Assembly (NCBI GenBank): GCA_029267795.1
Contig: JAJUHR010000011.1
Location: forward strand, 1 to 14,233
Source: Planctomycetota bacterium
GTDB lineage: Bacteria; Planctomycetota; Phycisphaerae; Phycisphaerales; Phycisphaeraceae
Length of the DNA: 14,233 nucleotides
Reading direction: 5' to 3'
This document shows, piece after piece, positions 1-7,020 of the stretch (its first letter is position 1; the number at the start of each line of letters is the position of its first letter). Below the pieces are notes generated by a model. It had not been told where the DNA came from and did not search any database. It saw only the letters and a list, made by a program, of their open reading frames with translations. A program made the position numbers and the translations under genes.

Positions 1-1
1 C

Positions 2-2353
2 GCGTCCTTGGACATCGGTGACGGAACCCTCATCAACGGGCCGGACGGCGTGATCCATATCGAGCGCATCTGCGCCGGCCCGCGCGAGATCACCGGCACG
101 GGAACCTTCACGAATCAAGGCCAGGTCATCGTCAACAGCGACACCGAGCTGACGATCACCGGCACCAGCGGCGACCGACTGACCTACGAGCTGGCGGGCG
201 GCACGATCACGGACCCCGGGGTCCTCGCCCACGTGGACGTCGACGAAACCGTGGCGCCATCCTCTGCCACTACGTTGAACCTCGTCGGCTTCAACACCCG
301 GCTGCTCAGCGACAACGAGGCCAACGTCACGCTCAACATCCTGGGCACGGATACCGGCGGCACCGACGATTCGTTCTCCCACGGCGTGCTCACGCTCACC
401 AAGCTCACGACGACCAACTTCGGCACGATCGTGCTGGATTCGACCGACCTGGACCCGTCCTCCACGACGGGCATCGGCAGCTCCAACCTCGCGATCGGCT
501 CCAACACGCTGGTTAACGACGGCGGCGGCACGATCGAGGTCAAATCCGGTCAGGGCGGCTTCCGCCAGGTCAGCGGCACGGGGACGCTCACCAACCAGGG
601 CACGATCGAAGTCGAGGCGGACACCTATCTGATCGTTACCGGCGAGATCGCCGACCGGCTGGAGTATCAAGCTGCGGGCGGGTCGATCACCGGCCCGGGC
701 TACCTGGCCCATTCGGATGTGAACGAAACGGTGACGCCCTTAAGCGATCAGACGCTGCGCCTGATCGGGTTCAACAACCGCCTAGTCAGCGACAACCTCG
801 CGAACACGACGCTCATCATCCAGGGCAGCGACACCGGCGACGTAGCGGATGGCTTTGCACACGCCGTGCTGTCGCTGACGCAGGCCACGACGAGCAACTC
901 TGGCACGATCGTGCTGACCTCCGGGGACATCGACGATTCCACGGCCGCCCCGGACATCGCCACCGCCAACCTGGACCTGCAGGGCGGCACGCTGATCAAC
1001 GTCTCCACGGGCACGATCCAGGTCGACGCGGGCACCGGGGTCAGCAGTTTCGCACCCAACCGATTCATCAAGAACGGCACGCTGGACAACGAGGGGGCTT
1101 TGCAGGTTGGGGTCGACCTGGACTTTCTTTTCGAGGGCGGGTTCAGTGCGGCCGCCGCCAACCATACCAACGCCGGCACGCTGCAGCTGGCCAACAACGC
1201 CGTGGTGACCGTCCGCGGCAACAGCTTCACCAACGAAGCAACAGGGCTGATCGGCGGCTCGGGCCGGGTTACGTTCTCCGGCCCCAGTTTCACCAATCAG
1301 GGAACCCTTTCGCCCGGCGCCTCGGCCGGGACGCTCGCGCTTGCGGGCGGCACGATGACCCAGACCGCCGACGGCGTGATCAAGATCGAGCTGGGCGGCA
1401 CCGCCGCGGGCACCGGCTACGACCAGTTGAGCCTGCTGTTCGACAGCCTGACCCTCAACGGCACACTCGACATCGACCGGATCGACGGCTTCACCGAGGT
1501 GGGCGGCGACCGCTTCCAGGTGCTGATCACCAACGACATCGACGACGCTTCTCGCACGCTGAACCTGACGTTCCAGGACCTCAACGACCTGAACACGCTG
1601 TTGATGGGTGAGGGCTACACGCTCGTCGAGGGTACGCCGTGGGTCAACTTCAACGAGGTGGACCTGAAGTCCTACGGCGGTGAGGACGCGGACCCCACCT
1701 CGGCGATCGAGAACGACGGCCTGCAGCTGCGCCTGACCGGCAACGCTTGGAAACGCATCACCCTCGGCCCGTACAACGCCACCGCGGACACCGTGCTGGA
1801 GTTCGACTTCAGCAGCGGCACGCAGGGGCACATCCACGGGATCGGGTTCGACAACGACGACGACCTGACTAACGGCAACACCCAGCTGTTCAAGCTCTAC
1901 GGCTCCCAGTCGTCCTCGTTCGAGACCCTAAACACCTACACCGGTTTCGAGAACTACTCGAGCTCAGCCCCGGGGGTGAAGCACTATCAAATCCCGCTCG
2001 GCACGTTCTTCACCGGCCAACTGCGATACCTGACCTTTGTCAACGACCACGATGTGGCCAGCCCGAACGCCCAAAGCGTGTTTGCCAATATCGTGATCAC
2101 GGAGAACCCGGCCGCCGGTGAGTCGCTGGCCCTGTCGCGTTTCGCGGCGCTCAGCGGTCGACTTAGAAGCCCGTCGGCGGACATGCCTGGGTTGGATGAA
2201 TTGGCACTGTTTTCCTCGGCACGCGACCGGATCCGCCTGGCGCTGCGAGACCCGTTCGGGTTCAGCGGGCCGTCCGACTCGGGGCTGGCAGACCATTTGG
2301 CCAACATCTTTAGCGAGGACGAGGACGAGAGCGGCGACACGGCGGCCGTTTGA
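2..2353 (+). CDS. Large beta-repeat exported/surface protein, 5'-truncated
   Basis: The reading frame is open from base 2 and the gene clearly begins left of the window; the TTG at 8 is only the first in-frame start-like codon. Residue numbers here count from that TTG (781 residues to the stop). Residues 6-165 and 166-325 are two copies of a 160-residue repeat, with a partial third copy at about 326-370, rich in G-T-I/L, T-N-Q-G and S-D-N turns as in parallel beta-helices. Residues 430-510 carry an 'LSPGASAGTL...D-Q-L...G-F' block like the autotransporter-associated repeats of planctomycete and PEP-CTERM-type proteins. Residues 565-700 look like a separate beta-sandwich with aromatic positions, possibly carbohydrate-binding (inference). 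The C-terminus is an acidic tail (769-777) with no visible PEP-CTERM motif, LPXTG motif, membrane helix or beta-barrel. The signal peptide, if any, lies outside the window. Role unknown; adhesion or extracellular matrix binding is a guess. Confidence 0.85.
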   Translation, partial: ASLDIGDGTLINGPDGVIHIERICAGPREITGTGTFTNQGQVIVNSDTELTITGTSGDRLTYELAGGTITDPGVLAHVDVDETVAPSSATTLNLVGFNTRLLSDNEANVTLNILGTDTGGTDDSFSHGVLTLTKLTTTNFGTIVLDSTDLDPSSTTGIGSSNLAIGSNTLVNDGGGTIEVKSGQGGFRQVSGTGTLTNQGTIEVEADTYLIVTGEIADRLEYQAAGGSITGPGYLAHSDVNETVTPLSDQTLRLIGFNNRLVSDNLANTTLIIQGSDTGDVADGFAHAVLSLTQATTSNSGTIVLTSGDIDDSTAAPDIATANLDLQGGTLINVSTGTIQVDAGTGVSSFAPNRFIKNGTLDNEGALQVGVDLDFLFEGGFSAAAANHTNAGTLQLANNAVVTVRGNSFTNEATGLIGGSGRVTFSGPSFTNQGTLSPGASAGTLALAGGTMTQTADGVIKIELGGTAAGTGYDQLSLLFDSLTLNGTLDIDRIDGFTEVGGDRFQVLITNDIDDASRTLNLTFQDLNDLNTLLMGEGYTLVEGTPWVNFNEVDLKSYGGEDADPTSAIENDGLQLRLTGNAWKRITLGPYNATADTVLEFDFSSGTQGHIHGIGFDNDDDLTNGNTQLFKLYGSQSSSFETLNTYTGFENYSSSAPGVKHYQIPLGTFFTGQLRYLTFVNDHDVASPNAQSVFANIVITENPAAGESLALSRFAALSGRLRSPSADMPGLDELALFSSARDRIRLALRDPFGFSGPSDSGLADHLANIFSEDEDESGDTAAV
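23..502 (+). repeat. 160-residue protein repeat, unit 1
   Basis: First unit of an in-frame tandem repeat. It aligns with 503-982 at an offset of exactly 480 bp: TGTFTNQG matches TGTLTNQG, LSDN matches VSDN, GFNTRL matches GFNNRL, SGTIVL-like ends match, and no gap is needed over the stretch checked by eye. The DNA has diverged more than the protein, so the duplication is not very recent. Confidence 0.75.
503..982 (+). repeat. 160-residue protein repeat, unit 2
   Basis: Second unit of the tandem repeat, the same length as unit 1 and in the same frame. A decayed or partial third unit starts at about 983, where GTLINVSTGTI parallels NTLVNDGGGTI. It loses the match after about 1120 where a different repeat type begins. 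Confidence 0.75.
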
Positions 2354-2398
2354 CCAGCCGCTTGGCGATGGAGGGGCGCCGTCCTTGGCGGGCTGGTC
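2352..2398 (+). terminator. Possible terminator hairpin at the stop codon of the repeat protein
   Basis: An 8-bp perfect inverted repeat, GACCAGCC at 2352-2359 and GGCTGGTC at 2391-2398, begins inside the TGA stop. Its 31-nt loop contains a smaller GGCG/CGCC pair (2364-2367 and 2377-2380). No T-run follows, so it is not a classical intrinsic terminator. It may be a weak terminator or a 3'-end stabilising stem. Confidence 0.3.
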
Positions 2399-2481
2399 CA
2401 CCCCACAGCACAGGGGGCTAGTGCGCATGGCGGCCGGTCGAAAGGGGAAACACACCCGGCACCGACTCCGATCTTTCCCTC

Positions 2482-2490
2482 TGCTAAACT
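2482..2490 (+). promoter_or_regulatory. Candidate extended -10 promoter for the EVE gene
   Basis: TGC-TAAACT fits the TGn-TAnnnT extended -10 pattern, and no good -35 lies 16-18 bp upstream. Transcription would start near 2497. That leaves about 40 nt before the preferred GTG at 2537 but only a few nt before the ATG at 2501. Found by eye in a short intergenic region, so weak evidence. Confidence 0.3.
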
Positions 2491-2520
2491 AGAGTTGCGC
2501 ATGCTCCAGCTGCAGTCGAC

Positions 2521-2526
2521 GAGGTG
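2521..2526 (+). promoter_or_regulatory. Possible ribosome binding site deciding the EVE start
   Basis: GAGGTG lies 10 nt before the GTG at 2537. The upstream TTG (2495) and ATG (2501) have no purine-rich site at a normal distance. Together with the protein family's usual N-terminus this favours the GTG start. Confidence 0.4.
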
Positions 2527-2536
2527 CCGCTCTGCT

Positions 2537-2950
2537 GTGACTTACTGGCTAGTCAAATCCGACCCCGAGGAGTGGTCCTGGGCCGACCAAATCAAGGCCG
2601 CCGTCACCCCCTGGGACGGGGTTCGCAACCGTCAGGCCACTAATCATCTGCGGGCCATGAAGGAGGGCGACCTCGTGTTCTTCTACCACTCCGGCAGGGA
2701 AAAACAGATCGTCGGCACGGTGCGCGTTGTGAAAGAGCACTACCCCGATCCCAGCGACGAAACCGGTCAGTTCGTCGTGGTGGACCTGCAGACCGTCCGG
2801 GCCCTGAAGACCCCCGTGACGCTGCAGCAAATCAAGGCCCACCGGCGATTGAGCGGCTTGGCCTTGGTCAGACAGGCGCGGCTATCGGTCACGCCGATCG
2901 ATGCCAACGCCTGGAAGACCCTTTGCGAGCTGGGGGGCGTGAACCCCTAG
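2537..2950 (+). CDS. EVE-domain protein (PUA-like superfamily)
   Basis: A 137-residue protein consisting of one EVE domain. From the preferred GTG start it begins MTYWLVKSDPEEWSW, the usual opening of the family. It then shows WDGVRNRQATN-x-LR, MKEGDLVFFYHS and near the C-terminus LVRQARLSVTPI, all family hallmarks. EVE domains share the PUA/YTH fold and are thought to bind modified nucleobases in DNA or RNA; the ligand here is unknown. An upstream TTG (2495) or ATG (2501) would add 14 or 12 residues without family resemblance and without a ribosome binding site. The PfkB kinase starts 54 nt downstream, so co-transcription is possible, but no functional link is evident. I see no restriction or McrBC-type genes nearby, so a defence role is not indicated by context. 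Confidence 0.9.
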   Translation: MTYWLVKSDPEEWSWADQIKAAVTPWDGVRNRQATNHLRAMKEGDLVFFYHSGREKQIVGTVRVVKEHYPDPSDETGQFVVVDLQTVRALKTPVTLQQIKAHRRLSGLALVRQARLSVTPIDANAWKTLCELGGVNP

Positions 2951-3004
2951 CCGCTGCAGCGAGCCCGATCCTTCCTCGCACCCCGTTGCGGAGCACTCCC
3001 CGAC

Positions 3005-3913
3005 ATGTCCCTGATCGTTACCGGCAGCATCGGCATCGACAGCATCCACACCCCCACTGCCCAGGCGAACGAGGTGCTGGGGGGTTCGGGGGTGTACTTC
3101 GCGGCGGCCGCCAGTTTCTTCGGGCCGGTGCGACTGGTCGCGGCGGTGGGAGAGGACTTCCCCGAGCAGTACCTGGAGGTGCTGCACCACTTCGGGATCG
3201 ACCTGTCCGGGTTAGAGCGACGCTCCGGGAGCAGGACTTTCCGCTGGCGCGGCAAGTACCACGAGGACATGAACGTCCGCGAGACCCTGGCGGTGGAGCT
3301 GAACGTTCTGGGTGAAGCCCCGCCGCTGGTCCCTCATCACTACCGCGACAGCCAGTACGTGTTCCTGGCCAACACCCACCCGAACGCCCAGATGGAACTG
3401 CTGGAGCACTTCCCGGACCGATCGCTGGCCGTAGCGGACACGATGGACCTTTGGATCGAGACGGAGCGGCCGGCGCTGCTGAAACTGCTGGAACGGGTGG
3501 ACGGGCTGGTGCTCAACGACGCCGAGGCGATGCTGCTGACGGAAGAACCGAACCTCGTCCGGGCCGCGGCAGAGGTCCTGAACCTGGGCCCGAGTTTCGT
3601 GGTGATCAAGAAGGGCGAGCACGGGGCCCTGCTGCGTCACGGAGCGGGTCAGATCGTGCTGCCGGGGTATCCCAACCCCAACGTCGTGGACCCGACGGGA
3701 GCGGGCGACAGCTTCGCCGGCGGCATGATGGGGTACCTCGCGGCCACGCAGGACGTCTCGTTCAACAACCTCCGCAGGGCGCTGGCCTACGGCACGATGG
3801 TCGCCAGCTTCAACATCGAAGCGTTCGGCCTGGACCGACTCAAACAAATCCGCAGGCACCACCTCGAACAGCGCCTGGACGAATACCGGCAGATGCTGGA
3901 CCTGGGCCCTTGA
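3005..3913 (+). CDS. PfkB-family carbohydrate/nucleoside kinase
   Basis: A 302-residue cytoplasmic kinase of the ribokinase/PfkB family, which phosphorylates a sugar or nucleoside hydroxyl with ATP. The N-terminal substrate-side signature is at residues 26-40 (GGSGVYFAAAASFFG). The C-terminal PfkB signature is DPTGAGDSFAGG at 229-240, with Asp235 as the expected catalytic base and 232-235 as the anion hole. The VVIKKGEHG strand-turn expected in the ATP-binding half is at about 199-207. The length is normal for the family. A segment GKYHEDMNVRETLA near residue 82 would sit near the lid or substrate site. The sequence does not fix the substrate; ribokinase, adenosine kinase or another sugar kinase are all possible. 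The start is ATG with a weak CGGAG 11 nt upstream. Confidence 0.9.
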   Translation: MSLIVTGSIGIDSIHTPTAQANEVLGGSGVYFAAAASFFGPVRLVAAVGEDFPEQYLEVLHHFGIDLSGLERRSGSRTFRWRGKYHEDMNVRETLAVELNVLGEAPPLVPHHYRDSQYVFLANTHPNAQMELLEHFPDRSLAVADTMDLWIETERPALLKLLERVDGLVLNDAEAMLLTEEPNLVRAAAEVLNLGPSFVVIKKGEHGALLRHGAGQIVLPGYPNPNVVDPTGAGDSFAGGMMGYLAATQDVSFNNLRRALAYGTMVASFNIEAFGLDRLKQIRRHHLEQRLDEYRQMLDLGP

Positions 3914-4088
3914 CCGTCTCGCCTCTCCGCAAATCCCGGGGCATCGTTACCATCGTCACGTCCTGCCCCTGCCGCCCCAATCCGAGAAACACAACACCTC
4001 ACAGCCGAAAAAACGCCTCAGGTGCGCTATGCTTTAACCGGAAGCGCGGGCTCTATCGACGCGACGTTTCTATCGGAGCCGGCACGCC

Positions 4089-4631
4089 ATGATCCACACT
4101 CACTGTACCTGCGGACATAGCCTCTCCTTTCCCGAGGCGGTCCTGAACCGGCCGGTGACGTGCCACGCTTGCGGGAAGACTCTTCGCACAGTTGCTGCTG
4201 CGGTCGAGCCGCTCTTTCGTGCAGACGATTTCACCGCCCGGCTGGTGATCGAGTCTGGCCCCTGCCGCATCGGCGAGCAGATGCTGCTGGGAGGTTCACG
4301 TGCGATCGAGATCGGCAGCGTGCCCACCCGCCCCATCTTCCTCACCGGCCACGAGGTAGCGCCCCACCATGCCCGCTTGGTCAAGTGCGAGCAAGGTTGG
4401 CGGCTTGAAGCCCACGAGTGTGCGTATGGCGTCCAAGTCAACGGCACACGCGTCCAGGCAGCAGACCTGCACGACCAGGATGCGATCCGCATCGGCCCTT
4501 ACACACTGCGGTTTGCCCGCTCAGCGACTACAACCACGCCTCACCTGCACCACATCCACCCGACCGTCGTTGTGAAGAAGACGGTCGAAGATCCGCGGAG
4601 CTACGAGCTGAAACTGCCCGAAAAGCCCTGA
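4089..4631 (+). CDS. Zinc-ribbon plus FHA-domain protein, degenerate phospho-binding site
   Basis: A 180-residue soluble protein with no signal peptide or membrane helix. Cys6-x-Cys8 and Cys25-x-x-Cys28 form a small zinc-ribbon-like knuckle at the N-terminus. Residues 52-143 follow the FHA pattern: IEIGS at 73-77, an H-H-A-R strand at 93-96, VNGT at 117-120 and D-A-I-R-I-G-x-x-x-L-R-F at 131-142. FHA domains normally read phosphothreonine from Ser/Thr kinases. Here the usual G-R is G-S (Ser77), the S-R before the conserved His is A-P (91-92), and the N-G-T before V-N-G is Y-G-V (113-115). The standard phosphopeptide contacts therefore appear lost. The C-terminal 35 residues are low-complexity (TTTT, HLHHIH) and charged. 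CGGAG lies 9 nt before the ATG. Such fusions are frequent in planctomycetes (recollection). A scaffold or protein-protein role is inference. Confidence 0.8.
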   Translation: MIHTHCTCGHSLSFPEAVLNRPVTCHACGKTLRTVAAAVEPLFRADDFTARLVIESGPCRIGEQMLLGGSRAIEIGSVPTRPIFLTGHEVAPHHARLVKCEQGWRLEAHECAYGVQVNGTRVQAADLHDQDAIRIGPYTLRFARSATTTTPHLHHIHPTVVVKKTVEDPRSYELKLPEKP

Positions 4632-4685
4632 TTGCGCCTAGCAACCAAGGGATATCGCCTTCGGACATAGATCGTACGCCGGCAT

Positions 4686-5396
4686 TCACCACGGGATGAT
4701 TTCCCGGTCGCGGAGGAACTTGCCGGTCAAGTCTTGAGGCGCTTCGGTCGCCAGCCAGACGATGCCGTCCGCCCCCTCTTCCACGGAGCGTGGCGCCTTC
4801 GGGCCGCCCATATCTGTCCGAACCCAGCCCGGACAAACCGAATTCACCGCCACACCGCGACTTTTCAGGGACGCCGCCAGTTGGCACGTTACCGCATTCA
4901 ACGCCGCTTTGGAGACGCTGTAAGCCGGAGCCCAGGTTTGCATCTCACCCAGCGCCCCGGCTCCGCTCGAGACATTGATGACCCGTCCGGCACCGCTCCT
5001 GATCAGCCACGGGAGGAACGCCCGCGTCACACGCAACGGCCCGAGCGTGTTCGTGACAAACGTCTCCACAAAGACCTCTGGCGGGACGGTGAACACGTCG
5101 GCTCTTGCGTCCCGCAGAGTCGCCGCGTTGTTGACCAGAACGTCTAGATGATCCGCCTCGCCCGCGAAGTCTCCGGCAGCCCGCTCGATCGTGGCTGGTT
5201 CATTGATGTCGAGGTGCAGGAACCGGACCGCCGCGCCCGTTTTCTGCAGGTCCGACGCCGCCAGCATCCCTGAAGCGCGGTCGCGCCCTGTAAGGAAAAC
5301 CAAGAACGCCCTTTGGCTCAACTGCCGGACGACTTCGAAGCCGATCCCACGGTTGGCGCCGGTCACCACCGCCGTTTTGTGACGGTTAGGCGTCAT
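4686..5396 (-). CDS. Short-chain dehydrogenase/reductase (SDR)
   Basis: A 236-residue classical SDR with a Rossmann fold that uses NAD(P)H to reduce a carbonyl or oxidise an alcohol; substrate unknown. The cofactor glycine motif TGANRGIG is at residues 12-19. D62-I after the fourth strand, NNAA at 89-92, Asn116, Ser143/Ser144 and the Y159-x-x-x-K163 pair give the expected catalytic tetrad. CPGWVRTDMGG at 188-198 is the usual post-catalytic loop. The overall flavour resembles the carbonyl-reductase-like SDRs. The frame is open upstream to 5519, but the extra 41 residues lack SDR character, so ATG at 5396 is chosen. I see no Shine-Dalgarno sequence before it. The gene converges on the FHA gene with 54 bp between and diverges from the antiporter. 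Confidence 0.9.
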   Translation of the reverse strand: MTPNRHKTAVVTGANRGIGFEVVRQLSQRAFLVFLTGRDRASGMLAASDLQKTGAAVRFLHLDINEPATIERAAGDFAGEADHLDVLVNNAATLRDARADVFTVPPEVFVETFVTNTLGPLRVTRAFLPWLIRSGAGRVINVSSGAGALGEMQTWAPAYSVSKAALNAVTCQLAASLKSRGVAVNSVCPGWVRTDMGGPKAPRSVEEGADGIVWLATEAPQDLTGKFLRDREIIPW

Positions 5397-5408
5397 CGGT
5401 ATGCGGTG

Positions 5409-5417
5409 ATGGTACCA
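5409..5417 (-). promoter_or_regulatory. Candidate extended -10 for the SDR gene
   Basis: On the minus strand TGG-TACCAT fits the TGn-TAnnAT extended -10. It would place the transcript start only about 6 nt before the ATG at 5396, giving a nearly leaderless mRNA. That would agree with the missing ribosome binding site. Evidence is one short match. Confidence 0.25.
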
Positions 5418-5571
5418 CGCCGCGGGGCCGAGCCAAGGCACGGCTTTCGGATCGGACGCGACTAACGCGCGACCTGCCCGCAAAACTGCACGGAAGACGG
5501 GGCTGACCGGTGCATCCACCCGGCCCTGGATGGCCTCGGGCTGCCCTTCTATCGGTGTGTCCGTCGAGCGT

Positions 5572-5580
5572 TGTTACGAT
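5572..5580 (+). promoter_or_regulatory. Candidate extended -10 promoter for the antiporter gene
   Basis: TGT-TACGAT fits the extended -10 pattern. It lies 25 nt before the ATG at 5606, leaving room for the ribosome binding site at 5597. No clear -35 hexamer is seen. Confidence 0.35.
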
Positions 5581-5596
5581 AGTCGGACTCGAGAAT

Positions 5597-5600
5597 GGAG
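5597..5600 (+). promoter_or_regulatory. Ribosome binding site deciding the antiporter start
   Basis: GGAG lies 5 nt before the ATG at 5606. This start also gives a protein that opens directly with the first membrane helix. The longer frame from 5510 would add 32 residues without family character. Confidence 0.55.
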
Positions 5601-5605
5601 CGCCG

Positions 5606-6712
5606 ATGACTCCGACCGTACTTATCCTGTTTGTCATAGGCCTTGGCTCCCTGATCTTGGGAGCAGAACTGCTCGTCCGCGGGGCGTCCCAGCTCGCAGC
5701 CGCGGTCGGTGTTTCGCCGCTGGTGATCGGTTTGACCATCGTCGCCTACGGGACCAGCGCGCCCGAATTAGCCGTCAGCGTCAAGGCTGGGCTTTCGGGC
5801 CAAGCGGACATCGCCGTGGGCAATGTGGTCGGCAGCAACATCTTCAACGTTCTGTTTATCCTCGGCGTCTCAGCGTTGATCGCGCCCCTTGTGGTCTCCC
5901 AACAACTGGTCCGTTGGGACGTCCCGATCATGATCGGAACGTCCGTGCTGACCCTGCCTCTAAGCAGCGATGGTCGCATTGGCTTCACCGACGGGCTGAT
6001 CCTGACCGCGGGCATCGTGGTTTACACGGCCCTGCTCATCCGGCTGGCGAAACGCGAAAAAAGCCAGCTCGTCAAGGACGAGTACGCGCGGGAATACGCC
6101 GTGAAAGAGAACGGCTCGCCCGAACGCAAAACCCGGTACGTCGGCTTCTGCCTCGTCGGCTTGCTCGCCCTCGTCTTGGGAACGCGGTGGTTCGTCGACG
6201 GGGCGGTAGCGTTAGCGGTCGCCTTGGGGGTAAGTGAGCTCGTGATCGGGCTGACCCTCGTGGCAGCAGGCACGTCCCTGCCCGAAGTGTTTACCTCGGT
6301 CATCGCCACGATACGCGGCGAACGCGACATCGCCGTGGGCAACGTCGTCGGCAGCAACATCTTCAACATCCTGGGCATCTTGGGGATATCTTCCCTCGTC
6401 ACACCCAGCGGCCTGAGAGTATCCGAGCATCTGCTATGGGTCGATGCTCCGATCATGATCGGCGTAGCCTTCGCATGCCTCCCCGTCTTCTTCACCGGTT
6501 TTAGGATCGCCCGCTGGGAGGGCGCGATCTTCCTCGGCTACTACGTGGCATACACGGTGTACCTGATCCTGAAAACCACCGGCGACGAACGGGGCATACT
6601 GCCCACATTCCGTACCGCCATGCTCTGGTACGTGATCCCGCTAACCCTGCTAACCCTAGGGGTCACGACCTTTCGGGAGTTGCGATTAAAAAATCCGCCC
6701 CTGTCGGATTAA
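5606..6712 (+). CDS. Calcium/sodium antiporter, YrbG type (CaCA superfamily)
   Basis: A 368-residue inner-membrane exchanger, expected to move Ca2+ out against Na+ (possibly K+-dependent). It is built from two homologous halves of about five helices each. The first alpha repeat has GLTIVAYGTSAPE (42-54) and DIAVGNVVGSNIFN (68-81). The second has GLTLVAAGTSLPE (215-227) and the identical DIAVGNVVGSNIFN (241-254). The GTS-x-PE acidic residues, Glu54 and Glu227, are the ion-coordinating ones in this family. A charged cytoplasmic loop at 148-177 separates the halves. Length and layout match YrbG-like proteins. The C-terminus has an extra hydrophobic segment (338-353) after a short linker. The gene stands just upstream of the kdp leader in the same direction, but the 369-bp gap and a candidate kdp promoter suggest separate transcription. 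Confidence 0.93.
   Translation: MTPTVLILFVIGLGSLILGAELLVRGASQLAAAVGVSPLVIGLTIVAYGTSAPELAVSVKAGLSGQADIAVGNVVGSNIFNVLFILGVSALIAPLVVSQQLVRWDVPIMIGTSVLTLPLSSDGRIGFTDGLILTAGIVVYTALLIRLAKREKSQLVKDEYAREYAVKENGSPERKTRYVGFCLVGLLALVLGTRWFVDGAVALAVALGVSELVIGLTLVAAGTSLPEVFTSVIATIRGERDIAVGNVVGSNIFNILGILGISSLVTPSGLRVSEHLLWVDAPIMIGVAFACLPVFFTGFRIARWEGAIFLGYYVAYTVYLILKTTGDERGILPTFRTAMLWYVIPLTLLTLGVTTFRELRLKNPPLSD
5807..5848 (+). repeat. Alpha-repeat DNA copy 1 in the antiporter gene
   Basis: A 42-bp segment encoding DIAVGNVVGSNIFN. It matches 6326-6367 at 40 of 42 bases, and both differences are silent. Confidence 0.85.
6326..6367 (+). repeat. Alpha-repeat DNA copy 2 in the antiporter gene
   Basis: Second copy of the 42-bp near-identical segment, 519 bp downstream of the first, in the second half of the exchanger. 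Confidence 0.85.
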
Positions 6713-7000
6713 AGCGCGAGCAACACACGACCCGCTCCAGCTCCGGCGACCCGGCCGGCAACGATCGATCGGCCTGTGGCCCACCTTGCCGCAACCCATA
6801 TACGGTGGAACGGGGACGCAGCCTCTCCTTCAGCCTCGCCACAATCCGCATCTTTCACGGTTGTCCGCCGCTGATGCCAATCCGATAGACGCGCTGGCGT
6901 GATATGACGCGCTCGTCGCCCGCCACCGCATGGTCTCTTGCAACGCATGCCGGGGTCGAAAACCCACGATCTTAATGACTTCTTGATGCAGAGCGGCGTG

Positions 7001-7020
7001 GTTTTGACGGGTTCTAGATC
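7001..7020 (+). promoter_or_regulatory. Possible KdpE-type operator (10-bp spaced half sites)
   Basis: GTTTTGACGG is followed at once by GTTCTAGATC. The two share GTT-x-T in a 10-bp period directly upstream of the candidate -35. OmpR/PhoB-family regulators such as KdpE usually bind T-rich direct repeats at this place. The match is short, so this is an inference from position more than from sequence. Confidence 0.2.

Noticed and set aside
782..1837. 351-residue minus-strand frame opposite the repeat protein
   Set aside because: Its Val/Arg/Gly-rich composition mirrors the codons of the plus-strand gene, and it has no recognisable motif.
2118..2492. 124-residue plus-strand frame spanning the end of the repeat protein
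   Set aside because: It is a shadow frame inside the larger gene, running by chance into the intergenic region; it is Arg-rich and lacks any domain signature.
2537..2950. EVE protein as part of a defence island
   Set aside because: EVE domains do occur with restriction systems, but here no nuclease, methyltransferase or phage gene is near; the neighbours are metabolic and transport genes.
4024..4047. GCGCT/AGCGC hairpin and TATGCT -10-like site before the FHA gene
   Set aside because: A 5-bp stem and a 4-of-6 hexamer without a -35 are expected by chance in an interval of this size.
5397..5519. 41-residue N-terminal extension of the SDR
   Set aside because: It carries no SDR or signal-peptide character; the Rossmann motif sits at the normal distance from the ATG at 5396.
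6945..6970. tRNA-like T-arm (GGGGTCGAAAACCC)
   Set aside because: The arm is only a 3-bp stem with an oversized loop, and no acceptor, D or anticodon arms are found upstream.
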